Below, piece after piece: positions 33,248-42,743 of a stretch of DNA of 64,000 nt. The translations under genes were made by a program, and so were the position numbers. The stretch spans positions 1-64,000 of the forward strand of contig CAVUKI010000008.1 in assembly GCA_963741995.1 (NCBI GenBank). Reading direction: 5' to 3'. This DNA comes from Bog-473 sp963741995. GTDB lineage: Bacteria > Actinomycetota > Acidimicrobiia > Acidimicrobiales > RAAP-2. The number at the start of each line of letters is the position of its first letter. Position 1 is the stretch's first letter. The notes under the pieces are model-generated. The model did not search any database, was not told where the DNA came from, and saw only the letters and a list, made by a program, of their open reading frames with translations.

Positions 33248-33988
33248 ATGTCCCATCGAAGTCATATCGGATTCCTTGTGGCGCTGCTGGTAGCGATCGG
33301 CGTCGTGGCCACCGGCTGCAGCGCATTGAACAAGGTCAAGCAGGCGGTGCACACGGTCGAAGGCAACAAGGCGACCATCGACTCGTTCAACCAGAACCTG
33401 CAGTCCACGAAGGACTCGCCCTTCGAGGCCACCTATACGACGACGGGCAGCACACCCGCCACGGTCGTCTACGCCGTCGACCCGTCCAGTAGCGGGCTCG
33501 CTTTCCACGAGACGCAGACGGGATCCACCGCGTCCAACATCCAGGTGATCGTGAACTCGTCCGGTGAGTACCTCTGTAACCAGAGCGGGCCAGCTGGCGC
33601 GTGGTCCTGCCAGAAGTTGAGCAAGGCCGATGCGGCGACGCAGAACAAGATCTTCGACTTCTACACCCCGGCGCACTGGATCTCCTTCCTGCAGGGCGTC
33701 TCATTGGTGGCCGGATTGGCGGGTGACCAGGTGACGTCCTCCACCAAGTCGCTCAACGGCTTCGACATGAACTGTGTCGACCTGGTCGCCAAAGGTGTGG
33801 CGGGTACCAGCACCATCTGCAGTACGTCCCAAGGCATCCTCGGCTACGTCAGTGTTGCGTCGGACTCAACCAGCTTCCAGATCACCAACTACTCGTCCTC
33901 CCCCTCGGCATCACTGTTCCAGTTGCCGCCCGGAGCTACCGTGACGACGCTCACGACGCCGACGACCTCCACGTCGCCCACGACCTAG
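33248..33988 (+). CDS. Putative lipoprotein of unknown function
   Basis: 246 aa with a lipoprotein signal peptide (LVALLVAIGVVATGCSAL; lipobox ATGC). The mature part has four further Cys in pairs (YLCNQ, WSCQK, MNCVD, TICST), probably two disulfides, and a Thr/Ser/Pro-rich tail. The layout resembles actinobacterial lipoproteins of the LppX/LprG-like size but I see no specific family motif. GGAGGAGG precedes the ATG. It stands alone between the MFS gene and the amidase. Confidence 0.65.
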   Translation: MSHRSHIGFLVALLVAIGVVATGCSALNKVKQAVHTVEGNKATIDSFNQNLQSTKDSPFEATYTTTGSTPATVVYAVDPSSSGLAFHETQTGSTASNIQVIVNSSGEYLCNQSGPAGAWSCQKLSKADAATQNKIFDFYTPAHWISFLQGVSLVAGLAGDQVTSSTKSLNGFDMNCVDLVAKGVAGTSTICSTSQGILGYVSVASDSTSFQITNYSSSPSASLFQLPPGATVTTLTTPTTSTSPTT

Positions 33989-34028
33989 GACGCGTCCGTC
34001 CCTTGCTACATCCGGACACAATGAGGGG

Positions 34029-35144
34029 ATGACCACCTTCATCAGCCGCTGCGAGACGTCGGGATCCGGGGTCCGCCTGGCGGTCAAGGACCTCATCGAC
34101 ATGGTGGGGGAGCCGACGACCGCGGGGTGCCGCGCCGTGGCCGACAGAGCGGTGCCGGCGACCCGGGACGCGGCATGCCTGGCCGGCGCCCGGGAAGCTG
34201 GGGCCCGGATCGTGGGCCGCACGAATCTGCACGAGTTGGCCCTCGGCGTGACCGGCGTGAACCAGTGGTACGGGACCCCGGTGAACCCCCTCGACCCGAC
34301 CCGCGTCCCCGGCGGGTCCTCGAGCGGCTCTGCCGTGGCGGTCGCCACTGACGAGGCGGACGTGGCCTATGGCACCGATACTGGTGGGTCCATCCGGATT
34401 CCCGCCGCCTGCTGTGGCACGGCCGGCCTGAAGACGACCTGGGGCCGTATCCCGTTGGATGGGGTCTGGCCGCTGGCGCCCAGCTTCGACACCGTCGGTC
34501 CCATGGCCCGCACCGTGGCCGGTCTCGCCACGGGAATGCAGTTGCTCGAACCGGGCTTCAGTGTCGCCGACCAGGGCCTGTCCGACCCGGTCGTGGGTCG
34601 ACTGCCTCTTGAGGCGGATCCGGCAATCATCGCGGCGCTCGACAGAGCCCTAGGGGTGGCCGGGTGGGACTGCGGAGAACTGGCTCTCCCGGGATGGGAC
34701 GAGGCCACCATGCAGGCCGGGCTCCTCTTGGTGGTCGAGGCCTGGCATTCCGACGCGATGCTGATGGCGGAGGATCCGGAGGGGATCAGTGACGGCGTGC
34801 GCGGGCGGCTGGAGCTCGGAGGGTCATTCGACGAGGACACCATTGGCAGAGCCTGGCGGGTCCAGCGCGCCTGGAAGGAGACACTCGAGCGCACGTTCGC
34901 CGAGGTCGACTTCCTCGTTACCCCCACATTGAGCATCTTCCCGCCGGACCTGGAGGACGGGGACGACCTGCTCGTCTCGCGCTGCACCCTTCCGGTCAAT
35001 CTGGCGGGGGTGCCTGCACTCTCCCTCCCCGTGCCGACGGGTGGTCCATTGCCCGCCAGCCTGCAGCTGATCGGGCCGGCCTACAGCGAGGAGCGACTGC
35101 TGGCAGCAGGGGCGTTTCTCGAAGCCGCCCTCGCGTCTGCCTGA
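34029..35144 (+). CDS. Amidase-signature family amidase
   Basis: 371 aa. The Ser-cisSer-Lys triad is visible: Lys in LAVKDLIDM, Ser in GTDTGGSIRIPA and the nucleophile within GGSSSGSAVAVA. It is shorter than GatA (~480 aa), missing the C-terminal part, and no gatB or gatC is near, so it is a catabolic or detoxifying amidase rather than the tRNA amidotransferase subunit. Substrate unknown. Confidence 0.87.
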   Translation: MTTFISRCETSGSGVRLAVKDLIDMVGEPTTAGCRAVADRAVPATRDAACLAGAREAGARIVGRTNLHELALGVTGVNQWYGTPVNPLDPTRVPGGSSSGSAVAVATDEADVAYGTDTGGSIRIPAACCGTAGLKTTWGRIPLDGVWPLAPSFDTVGPMARTVAGLATGMQLLEPGFSVADQGLSDPVVGRLPLEADPAIIAALDRALGVAGWDCGELALPGWDEATMQAGLLLVVEAWHSDAMLMAEDPEGISDGVRGRLELGGSFDEDTIGRAWRVQRAWKETLERTFAEVDFLVTPTLSIFPPDLEDGDDLLVSRCTLPVNLAGVPALSLPVPTGGPLPASLQLIGPAYSEERLLAAGAFLEAALASA

Positions 35145-35239
35145 CGACGCGTCCTGGCGTTGGCGTGAGGCGTGGCGGCGGTGGAGAGGAGGCCGGCTCA
35201 GGACTGGACGAAGGAGAGCGCCGATAGTGTGGACGGCAC

Positions 35240-35881
35240 ATGCGGATTGATGTGTGGTCGGACTATGCCTGCCCATGGTGCGCGCTCGGCCTGGCCCGAC
35301 TCCGTGTCGCCCTGCGCGACTTCGAGCACGGCGAGGAAGTCTCTGTGGTGCACCGCTCATTCGAGTTGCACCGCGGGGCTCCTGCCCGCACCACCGGCTC
35401 CATGGAGGAGTTGGTTGCGCGCAAGTACGGGATGCCTCCTGAGCGGGTGCGCGCCGGCCACGCGCAGCTGACCGCCCTCGGTGCGGAGGTCGGTTTCGTC
35501 TTCGACTTCGAGCAGGTGCGTCTGGGCAGCACCTTCGACGCCCACCGTCTCACCCAGGCCGCGCGCGGCACCGAATGGGAAGAGGCGTTGGTGCAGCGCC
35601 TCTTCGTCGCCTACTTCAGCGAGGGGCGGCTGCTCTCGGATCATCAGGCCCTGCAGGAGGTCGCCAACTCGGTCGGGCTCCCAGAAGCCGTCACCGAGAA
35701 GGTGCTCGGTGCCGCGGACTATACCGACGGGGTGCGCGCGGACGAGGCTGCGGCCGAGGAGCTCGAAGTGACCGGCGTTCCCTACTTCCTCATCGCCGGT
35801 GCGTGGCCCATTCCGGGCGCGCAGGACGTCGAGACGCTGCGCACCCTCTTGCGACGCGCCTGGTCACGCGTCGGCCATTGA
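35240..35881 (+). CDS. DsbA-family (FrnE-like) oxidoreductase
   Basis: 213 aa thioredoxin-fold protein with WSDYACPWCALG (CPWC active site), a helical insertion with GSTFDAHRLTQAA, and the cis-Pro loop VTGVPYFLIAG. No signal peptide, so cytoplasmic like FrnE, which is a disulfide isomerase or polyketide-related factor in some actinobacteria. It converges on the PLP decarboxylase gene, overlapping it by 18 bp. Confidence 0.88.
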   Translation: MRIDVWSDYACPWCALGLARLRVALRDFEHGEEVSVVHRSFELHRGAPARTTGSMEELVARKYGMPPERVRAGHAQLTALGAEVGFVFDFEQVRLGSTFDAHRLTQAARGTEWEEALVQRLFVAYFSEGRLLSDHQALQEVANSVGLPEAVTEKVLGAADYTDGVRADEAAAEELEVTGVPYFLIAGAWPIPGAQDVETLRTLLRRAWSRVGH

Positions 35882-37234
35882 GTCGAGGATCTCGTCGACC
35901 ATTTCCACGGTGGTGTCAGGGTGGAGGAAGGCGAAACGGGCCACCGTCTCGCCTTCCCAGGTGGTCGGTGTGACGAAGCCGATCTGCTCGCTGAGCAGGC
36001 GGGCCGACCAGTCCTCGTAGTCGATCTTGCTCCATCCCGGTCGCCGGAACAGCACAATGGAGAGTCCGGGATCGCGCACCAGCTCGACATGGGACGAGTC
36101 GGCCACCCGCTCCGCAGCGCGTCGGGCCATGGCCAGCCCCGCCTCGACGGCCACCACATACGCGTCGAGGCCGTTGACCGCCAGTGAGAACCACAGCGGC
36201 AGCCCCCGGGCGCGACGGGTGAGATGGAAGGCGTAGTCGCTCGGATTCCACTCCTCGGGGTTTTCGCTGTGGAGCACCTCGAGGTATTGGGCGTCCTGGG
36301 TGTGCACGGCCTTGGCCAGGTTGGGCTGGCGGTAGATCAGAGCGGCGCAGTCGAAGGGAGCAAAAAGCCATTTGTGGGGATCCACGATGAACGAGTCGGC
36401 CCTTTCGAACCCGGCGAACTGGCCGCGCACGGATGGTGCGAACAACGCGGCGGCCCCGCCGTAGGCGCCATCGACGTGGAACCAGAGGGAGTGCTCGGCG
36501 GCAACGTCGGCCACGCCCGCCAGGTCGTCGACGATGCCGGCATTCGTCGTTCCCGCCGTGGCGACAACTCCGATGACGTCGTCGCGCCGCGGATCTTCAC
36601 GCAGCGCGGCCTGGAGTGCACGGCCGGTCAGCCGGTGGTCCTCCGTCGCCACCGTGAGCGTGCCGACGCCGAGCACGTGCAGGGCCTTGCCCACCGACGA
36701 GTGCGCGTCTTCGCTCAGCGCGACGAGTGGACGCAGCGGCGGGTTCGTCTGGCGACGGTGTCCCGCGGTGTCGCGGGCCACCATGAGAGCAGAGAGGTTG
36801 CCCGCTGAACCGCCCGCAACGAAGCAGCCCCCTGCTTCGACGGGCAGGCCGGCTTGTGCAGAGAGCACAGCGAGCGCCTGGTTCTCGGCCACGACGACAC
36901 CGGCCGCCTCGAGCCAGGAGGTGCCGTGCAGCGACGAGCACGAGACGAACATATCGAAGAGCAAGGAGGCTTTCGTGGGTGCAGCCGGAATGAACGACAA
37001 GAAGCGAGGGCTGTCGCACGAGACCACCGCCGTCGACAGCTTGTCCACGAAGAGCTGCAGCACCTGGGCCGCGTCGTTCCCCCCGGGTCGCATGAGCCCG
37101 GCCAGTTCGGCATCGAGCGATTCGACGAGGCCGCCGAAGTCGAGTGCGACGGGGTCCACGGACAGGCGCTCCCGGCACGCCGCGAGAACGAGGTCGGTCA
37201 TCGCCTCGTCGTAGTGGAACATCGCACTCGCCAT
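35864..37234 (-). CDS. Group II PLP-dependent decarboxylase
   Basis: 456 aa from ATG 37234, which overlaps the larC stop (TGATG). GGCFVAGGSAGNLSALMVARD binds PLP phosphate, LWFHVDGAYGGAA carries the Asp contacting the pyridine N, and SFIVDPHKWLFAPFD holds the Schiff-base Lys. The family includes aromatic amino-acid, glutamate and diaminobutyrate decarboxylases; an aromatic amino-acid-type enzyme is most likely from length, but the substrate is not decided. Coupling to larC-larB is unusual. Confidence 0.85.
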   Translation of the reverse strand: MASAMFHYDEAMTDLVLAACRERLSVDPVALDFGGLVESLDAELAGLMRPGGNDAAQVLQLFVDKLSTAVVSCDSPRFLSFIPAAPTKASLLFDMFVSCSSLHGTSWLEAAGVVVAENQALAVLSAQAGLPVEAGGCFVAGGSAGNLSALMVARDTAGHRRQTNPPLRPLVALSEDAHSSVGKALHVLGVGTLTVATEDHRLTGRALQAALREDPRRDDVIGVVATAGTTNAGIVDDLAGVADVAAEHSLWFHVDGAYGGAAALFAPSVRGQFAGFERADSFIVDPHKWLFAPFDCAALIYRQPNLAKAVHTQDAQYLEVLHSENPEEWNPSDYAFHLTRRARGLPLWFSLAVNGLDAYVVAVEAGLAMARRAAERVADSSHVELVRDPGLSIVLFRRPGWSKIDYEDWSARLLSEQIGFVTPTTWEGETVARFAFLHPDTTVEMVDEILDSMADA

Positions 37235-38451
37235 CAGGCGGACCCACCCTCCGGGTCCGATGCCGGTCGCTGGGTGGCGCGCCACGCCTCCTCGGCCCGG
37301 CTCGCGACCTCGTGCGGGGGGGCGCCCGTCTTGGCCGCCACCAGCGCGACGTCGTCGAACTCCGGCTTGGCCCGCCCGCTGATGACCTTCATCCGGATGC
37401 TCATACCGTCGACGGTCACCTGTTCGAGGGCGCGGGCCACCGGCCAGCGCTCCACTGCAGTGGCGCGGATCCCCATGGTGCCGGTCACGCGCTGGATCTC
37501 AGCGCGCTGCGCTTCGACGAGCGTTGCATCGGTCAGGACGTGGAGGACATGGCCGGGCCGCCCTTTCTTCATGGTGACCGGGCTGACCCAGGCATCGAGT
37601 GCCCCGGCCTCGAGTGCAGCGGCCACTGCCAGACCCAGCTGCTCACCCGTGACATCGTCGAGGTTCGTCTCCAACAGCAGCGCGCCTTGTCCGGAACCGC
37701 TGGACGGGCGTTGCGCACGACGGCCGATCACGACCTGGGTGCAGTTGGGCAGGTCATCCATCTCGCCGGCACCCCCACCGAACCCCGACGACTCGATGGT
37801 CATGTTGGGGAGGGGACCGAACGAGGTGGACAGCGCGGCGAGCAACGCAGCGCCGGTGGGAGTCGTGAGCTCGATGCTGACGTCGCGGCCGTAGGACGGG
37901 ATTCCCTGGAGCAGTCGGACCGTCGCCGGTGCAGGGTTGGGCAGCCGGCCGTGTGCGCTGCGCACCATGCCGGTTCCGGTCGCGACTGCCGAGGCGGACA
38001 CCTCGTCGACGCCGAGCACCTCAAGCGCGGCGGCCGTCCCGACGACATCGATGACGGCATCGTGCCCGCCGACCTCGTGGAAGTGAACCTGGTCGATCGG
38101 GCGACGATGCAGGGCGGACTCCACCGAAGCCAGCTTGTAGAAGACGGCTTGGGCGCGGGCCGTCACCCGCGCCGGAAGTGCGGCCTCCTCGATGAGGGCG
38201 GCAATCACGCCGTGAGTACGCACCACCACGTCGTCACCCCCGACTATGGCTCGGGTGCAGGCGATGCCGCCCCGGATGCCGTCCTCGAACTCGAGGTGCC
38301 AGCCGGGAAGGGCGAGCCGATTGAGCAAGGCGCGGATCTCGTCGACATCGGCCCCAGCGTCGACCAGCGATCCCAGGGCCATGTCCCCTGCGATGCCTGC
38401 GAAGCAGTGGAACCAGGCCACTGTCGACGAGCCTGAAGTCGGGTTGGTCAT
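37234..38451 (-). CDS. larC: LarC-like nickel-insertion protein for the nickel-pincer cofactor
   Basis: 405 aa from ATG 38451 (ATGA overlap with larB). AWFHCFAGIAGDMALGSLVDAGA is the family start; FHEVGGHDAVIDVVG and ELTTPTGAALLAAL follow, then ETNLDDVTGEQLG opens the C-terminal half. It is a single continuous gene, unlike the lactobacillar larC1/larC2 that needs a frameshift. LarC inserts Ni into the dithio-pyridinium mononucleotide using CTP. The frame open further upstream shadows larB. Confidence 0.9.
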   Translation of the reverse strand: MTNPTSGSSTVAWFHCFAGIAGDMALGSLVDAGADVDEIRALLNRLALPGWHLEFEDGIRGGIACTRAIVGGDDVVVRTHGVIAALIEEAALPARVTARAQAVFYKLASVESALHRRPIDQVHFHEVGGHDAVIDVVGTAAALEVLGVDEVSASAVATGTGMVRSAHGRLPNPAPATVRLLQGIPSYGRDVSIELTTPTGAALLAALSTSFGPLPNMTIESSGFGGGAGEMDDLPNCTQVVIGRRAQRPSSGSGQGALLLETNLDDVTGEQLGLAVAAALEAGALDAWVSPVTMKKGRPGHVLHVLTDATLVEAQRAEIQRVTGTMGIRATAVERWPVARALEQVTVDGMSIRMKVISGRAKPEFDDVALVAAKTGAPPHEVASRAEEAWRATQRPASDPEGGSA

Positions 38452-39209
38452 GGGAGAACTCGGGCGATCGCGCAGGCGGCGCCGTACCCGTTGTCGATGC
38501 CGACGACCGTGATACCCGAGGAGCAGGCGGACAACATGGCGAGCAGCGCGGTCACCCCTTCGAAGGCGGCGCCGTACCCCGTGCTCGTAGGGACGGCGAC
38601 GACGGGGGCCGGCGTGAGGCCGCCGACCACGCTGGCGAGCGCTCCCTCCATGCCGGCGATGACCACGACCGCGTCCGCCATGGCGAGCGTGTCGACCTCG
38701 GCGAGCAACCGATGCAACCCCGCAACGCCGCAATCGGTCAGTTGGGTGGCGGCAAAGCCCAGCGCTCCCAACACCGCCGTGCATTCGGTGGCCACGGGAA
38801 GGTCGGCCGTTCCCGCAGTGATGACCACGACTGCGCCCGCCCTGGGGGGCGCTGGGCGGAAGACCACGGTCCAGAGGGACCCGCTGTCGGCCACGGCACT
38901 CGGGCCGACGCCGAGCGCGGTGGAAGCAGCCGTGACCGCCTTCACCTGAGCCTCGGTCGCCCGTGTCAGCAGGACCGGCCCGTCGGTCCCCCTGAGGAGC
39001 TCCTCGACGACGGCTGCACAGTGCTCCGGTGTCTTCCCGGGGCCGTAGACGGCTTCGGGCATGCCGAGGCGCAGGTCGCGGTGAAGGTCCACCCGGGCGA
39101 ACCCCAGGTCCGAATAGGGCAGCCGCCGCAGCTGCCGAACGGCGTCGTCGGGTGTGCAGCGCCCGGCGGCGACGTCTTCGATGAGTGTGCGAAGAGAGGA
39201 AGCGTCCAT
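38448..39209 (-). CDS. larB: LarB-like pyridinium-3,5-biscarboxylate synthase
   Basis: 253 aa from ATG 39209. An N-terminal helical region (DVAAGRCTPDDAVRQLRRLPY) and a PurE-like C-terminal domain (VVVITAGTADLPVATE, VVIAGMEGALASVVGG, VPTSTGYGAAFEG, VGIDNGYGAA). LarB carboxylates and hydrolyses nicotinic acid adenine dinucleotide, the first step of nickel-pincer cofactor synthesis. It is divergent from pheA with only 23 bp between the starts, so its promoter overlaps pheA. Confidence 0.9.
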   Translation of the reverse strand: MDASSLRTLIEDVAAGRCTPDDAVRQLRRLPYSDLGFARVDLHRDLRLGMPEAVYGPGKTPEHCAAVVEELLRGTDGPVLLTRATEAQVKAVTAASTALGVGPSAVADSGSLWTVVFRPAPPRAGAVVVITAGTADLPVATECTAVLGALGFAATQLTDCGVAGLHRLLAEVDTLAMADAVVVIAGMEGALASVVGGLTPAPVVAVPTSTGYGAAFEGVTALLAMLSACSSGITVVGIDNGYGAACAIARVLP

Positions 39210-39232
39210 GACCTGCTCTATCCTGCCCAACT

Positions 39233-40168
39233 GTGAACCCGCCTGCGACCACCGTGGCTTACTTCGGCCCGGAGGCAACCTTCACCCAGGAAGCGCTCCT
39301 GACCCAGCCTGACCTGGCCGCGGCCGATCTGAGGGCCTTTTCCTCGATCACGTCGGTCCTCGACGCCGTCGCCCGGGGCGAGGTCGAGTTCGGCTTCGTG
39401 CCCATTGAGAACGGGATCGAAGGGACGGTCAGTGCCACCATCGACGGCCTGATTCATGACGTCGACCTGCATATTCAGCGTGAGGTCGTGACGGACATCC
39501 ATCTCCACCTGATGGCCCCCCGGGGAACCAGGCTCGGTGACATTCATGCCGTGTCCTCCTATCCTCATGCCCTGGCCCAGTGCCAGAAGTACCTGGCTCG
39601 GACGCTGCCCGGTGCGGAACAGAGAGCAGCCAATTCCACCGCCGACGCGGCACGGGCGCTCGGCGAATCGGGCGCAGAGGGGGAAGCCGCCGTTGCCCCA
39701 AGGCTGGCCGCCGAGCGCTATGGCCTGGCGATCGTGGCCGAGGATGTCGAGGACCACCCGGAGAACCAGACCCGATTCGTCCTCGTGGCCCGGACGCGCG
39801 TCCCGGCAGCCACAGGGCACGACAAGACGAGCATCGTCTGCTTTCAGCGGGCCGACCACCCGGGGAGCCTGCACGGCATCCTCGGACAGTTCGCGGCGCG
39901 CAACATCAACTTGAGCAAGCTCGAATCGCGCCCGACGAAGCAGGCGCTCGGTGACTACTGCTTCGTCATCGACCTGTCGGGTCATGTGGGCGACGAGGTC
40001 GTGGCGGACTGTCTCCGGGATCTCCACACCGGCCTGGCCGGTGTGAAGTTCCTCGGCTCGTACCCGGCCGCCGGCGAACATGGCCCCGAACAGCGGCGAC
40101 AGGCGGATGCGGCCTGGCAGGCCGCGGACGCCTGGCTGCGCGAAATCCGCGGCGCTATCGACTCGTAG
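39233..40168 (+). CDS. pheA: Prephenate dehydratase
   Basis: 311 aa from GTG 39233. The catalytic domain shows AYFGPEATFTQEA, PIENGIEGTVS and the NQTRFVLV motif with the Thr-Arg-Phe active-site residues. An ACT domain follows (HPGSLHGILGQFAARNINL and SKLESRPTK), which binds phenylalanine for feedback inhibition. It makes phenylpyruvate. The C-terminal tail after the ACT domain is Gln/Ala rich. It converges with the MFS gene (14-bp overlap). Confidence 0.93.
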   Translation: MNPPATTVAYFGPEATFTQEALLTQPDLAAADLRAFSSITSVLDAVARGEVEFGFVPIENGIEGTVSATIDGLIHDVDLHIQREVVTDIHLHLMAPRGTRLGDIHAVSSYPHALAQCQKYLARTLPGAEQRAANSTADAARALGESGAEGEAAVAPRLAAERYGLAIVAEDVEDHPENQTRFVLVARTRVPAATGHDKTSIVCFQRADHPGSLHGILGQFAARNINLSKLESRPTKQALGDYCFVIDLSGHVGDEVVADCLRDLHTGLAGVKFLGSYPAAGEHGPEQRRQADAAWQAADAWLREIRGAIDS

Positions 40169-41543
40169 GCGCGGCGGCGACGCGTGTCAGCGATCCCGGC
40201 AGTCGGCGGGCGATGACGAGCCCGATCACTGCGGCGAGCGCCGCCACCGAGAAGGCGAGAACGACGCCGGCGGCGACCGGCCGCACTCCTCGGGAGAAGG
40301 CGGCCACCGCTGCGCCGCCAATCCCGACGCCGAGCGCGATGCCCAGGACGTCGGCCAGGTTCAGTGATGCCGAGGCCCAACCTTCGCGTCCAGGGGGAGC
40401 GGCCCGCAGCATCATCAGCGAGATGGGCGCGTAGCTCAGACCCATCCCCAGCCCCGCGGCGGACCAGGCGACGAACGCTTCCGTGATTGGCACGCCGGGG
40501 TGCAATTGCCAGGCCATGCCGGCCGTGCCGAGGAGGATCAGGACGAGGCCGGTTCGCACGAGACGCGCGCCTTCCCACCGCTCGTTGAGGCGTGCCTGGA
40601 CCCAGCTGCCGACGGTCCAGGCCAGGGTGGATGCGGTGACGACTGCGCCCGCCACGAGTGTGCTGTGGCCGCGCACTGTCGTGATGGTCAACGTGACGTA
40701 GGCGTCTGCGCCGAAGAAGGAGAAGGTCAGGAGGCCCCGGCTCAAGATGGTGGCGGGCAGGCCGGGGTCGGCGCGCAGTGTGCCGGCAGGGAGCAGCCGG
40801 CGTAACGGCGCAACGCCGACGATGACACCGAAGGCAGCCAAACCGAGGCCCAAGAGGACGTCGTGTGCGCTCAGGGCGGCCAAGACGAAGGCGGCGCCGA
40901 CCGCAGTCCGGATGGCATCCGCGATCTTGTGCTCCTCTGCCGGAGGCGCGTCGGAGCGCCCGAGGCGGACGAGTGCCGGCACGGCGATCGGTCCGGCGAC
41001 GAGGACCAAGGGGATGAGTCCGAGGAACACCCAGCGCCACCCGAACAGGTGCGCCACGGCGGCGGCCAGACCGGGACCGACGATCCCGGGAACCACCCAG
41101 GCGGTGGACAGGACCGCCATCATGCGGGCTCGCTGCGTCTCGCGCAGGCTCCGCCCGATGGCGACGTAGGCGACCGCCGGCACCGCGCCGGCGCCAAGTC
41201 CCTGCAGGCACCGCGCCGCGACGAGCACCCACATGAAGGGAGCCAGGCCGGCCACGAGCAGACCGGCCGAGAACAGGACCAGGCCGGCAACATAAGGGCG
41301 AGCCGGTCCATGGCGATCAGCGTCGCGGCCAGCCGCCACGATCCCGACCAAGCTGGCCAGCTGGAAGCTCGAGAAGACCCAGCCGTAGAGCGCCAGTCCA
41401 TGGAGATCATGGGCGACCAACGGCATCACCGTGATGACGGCCAACGCCTCCGACGCCACGAAGGTCACCGTGAGCACCAGGCCGAGCGTCAGTGCACGTC
41501 GGTGCGGCGCCCACAGCCCGTCACCTCGCACGCCCTCGTCCAT
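40155..41543 (-). CDS. MFS transporter (12-14 spans)
   Basis: 462 aa from ATG 41543. The first span contains VTFVASEALAVITVMPLVAHDL, followed by motif A-like AAGRDADRHGPARP and ARCLQGLGAGAVPAVAYVAIG. It resembles drug-efflux MFS proteins of the DHA group. The gene is divergent from the amidohydrolase gene 51 bp away. Substrate unknown. The frame is open far upstream but that part shadows the amidohydrolase. Confidence 0.85.
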   Translation of the reverse strand: MDEGVRGDGLWAPHRRALTLGLVLTVTFVASEALAVITVMPLVAHDLHGLALYGWVFSSFQLASLVGIVAAGRDADRHGPARPYVAGLVLFSAGLLVAGLAPFMWVLVAARCLQGLGAGAVPAVAYVAIGRSLRETQRARMMAVLSTAWVVPGIVGPGLAAAVAHLFGWRWVFLGLIPLVLVAGPIAVPALVRLGRSDAPPAEEHKIADAIRTAVGAAFVLAALSAHDVLLGLGLAAFGVIVGVAPLRRLLPAGTLRADPGLPATILSRGLLTFSFFGADAYVTLTITTVRGHSTLVAGAVVTASTLAWTVGSWVQARLNERWEGARLVRTGLVLILLGTAGMAWQLHPGVPITEAFVAWSAAGLGMGLSYAPISLMMLRAAPPGREGWASASLNLADVLGIALGVGIGGAAVAAFSRGVRPVAAGVVLAFSVAALAAVIGLVIARRLPGSLTRVAAAPTSR

Positions 41544-41594
41544 GCGGGCGAGACTAGGGGGAACGCCCGCTGGTACTCTGCGCCGGGAGGGCAT

Positions 41595-42743
41595 GTGACG
41601 CTGCAGACCATCGACGTTGATCAGCACGTGTTCGAATCGAGGACGACCTGGTCCGAGTACATCGATCCGGCGCGGCAGGACGATGCATTGTCCATCGTCG
41701 ACGATGACGCCGGATGGCCCTGGCTGGCGTGGCGGGACACCAAGCTGACACCGCTGGAGGTGCCGATCCCAGAGCGTTCGAGCCTTATCGGGGAAGATCG
41801 CATCCGTCGCCTGCGGGGTGAGCGCGCTCCGGCGTCCTTCGAGGAACTGGTGCCCGACTCCTATCGTCTCGCCGGTGCCCGCCTGACCTCGCTCGACGCC
41901 TTCGGGCTCGATGCGGCGGTCTTGTTCCCGAACTACGGCCTCTTGTGGGAGCAGCGTCTGGCGTCGGATCGCGACGCACAGCGGGCCAACGCACGGGCGT
42001 ACAACCGCTTCGTCTCCGACGTGTGCAGCGAGGGTGAAGGCAGGCTCTTCGGAGTGGCCCACGTACTTCTGCACGACCCGGACTGGGCCGTAGAGGAGAT
42101 TCGTCGGGTGCGCGGGCAAGGCGTGCGTCTGGCCATGATCGCCCCGGCCCCGGTGGACGGAATGCCCCTCTCGCATCCGGACTTCGATCCGGTCTGGGCC
42201 GCGTTCAGCGACGAAGGCGTTGCAGCGGTCTTTCACGTCTCGGAATTCGAGAGTCCCTTGCACCCCGCCTGGCGAACCGGAGAGCACGATGACGGCGAGC
42301 AACTCTTCGACTCCATCTTCCTCTACCTGGCGCCGGCGGTCGCTCTCGCCAATCTGATCCTCACCGGCGTGCTCGAACGGTTCCCACGCCTTCGCATCGG
42401 CGTGGTCGAACTCACGGCCAGTTGGGTGCCCAGCTTCCTCCTGCACATTGACGGCGCGTCGGACTTCTACACCCAGCGCCATGGTGAGCCCTTTCACGAG
42501 TTGTCTGACCGTCCGTCCAATTACTTCCTGCGCCAGGTTCGGGTGGCTGCACTCCCCTACGAGATGCCCAACCGTCTTGTCCCCAAAGTCGGCGACGACA
42601 CGTACATGCTGGGAAGTGACTGGCCCCATGCCGAGGGGGTGGCGGACCCGATGGCGCAGGCCCAGCGCGCCGTGGCCGGTCTGGCAGAGCCCGCTCGGGC
42701 CAACATGTTGGGAGCCAACGCAGCCTGGCTCCTGGGGCTGTGA
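41595..42743 (+). CDS. Amidohydrolase-2-family metal-dependent hydrolase
   Basis: 382 aa from GTG 41595 with GGGAGGG upstream. The TIM-barrel begins QTIDVDQHVFE (a DxDxH variation of the metal motif), has FPNYGLLWEQ and ends with LGSDWPHAEG carrying the last metal Asp. Members are decarboxylases or hydrolases of aromatic or small ring acids. It leads an operon with two VOC proteins (GTG overlap), a common set in degradation of aromatic compounds. Substrate unknown. Confidence 0.84.
   Translation: MTLQTIDVDQHVFESRTTWSEYIDPARQDDALSIVDDDAGWPWLAWRDTKLTPLEVPIPERSSLIGEDRIRRLRGERAPASFEELVPDSYRLAGARLTSLDAFGLDAAVLFPNYGLLWEQRLASDRDAQRANARAYNRFVSDVCSEGEGRLFGVAHVLLHDPDWAVEEIRRVRGQGVRLAMIAPAPVDGMPLSHPDFDPVWAAFSDEGVAAVFHVSEFESPLHPAWRTGEHDDGEQLFDSIFLYLAPAVALANLILTGVLERFPRLRIGVVELTASWVPSFLLHIDGASDFYTQRHGEPFHELSDRPSNYFLRQVRVAALPYEMPNRLVPKVGDDTYMLGSDWPHAEGVADPMAQAQRAVAGLAEPARANMLGANAAWLLGL

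Noticed and set aside
38452..39252. N-terminal extension of the larC frame
   Set aside because: Arg-rich shadow of larB; the ATG at 38451 gives the family N-terminus.
40863..41594. N-terminal extension of the amidohydrolase frame
   Set aside because: Antisense to the MFS gene; the family starts at GTG 41595.
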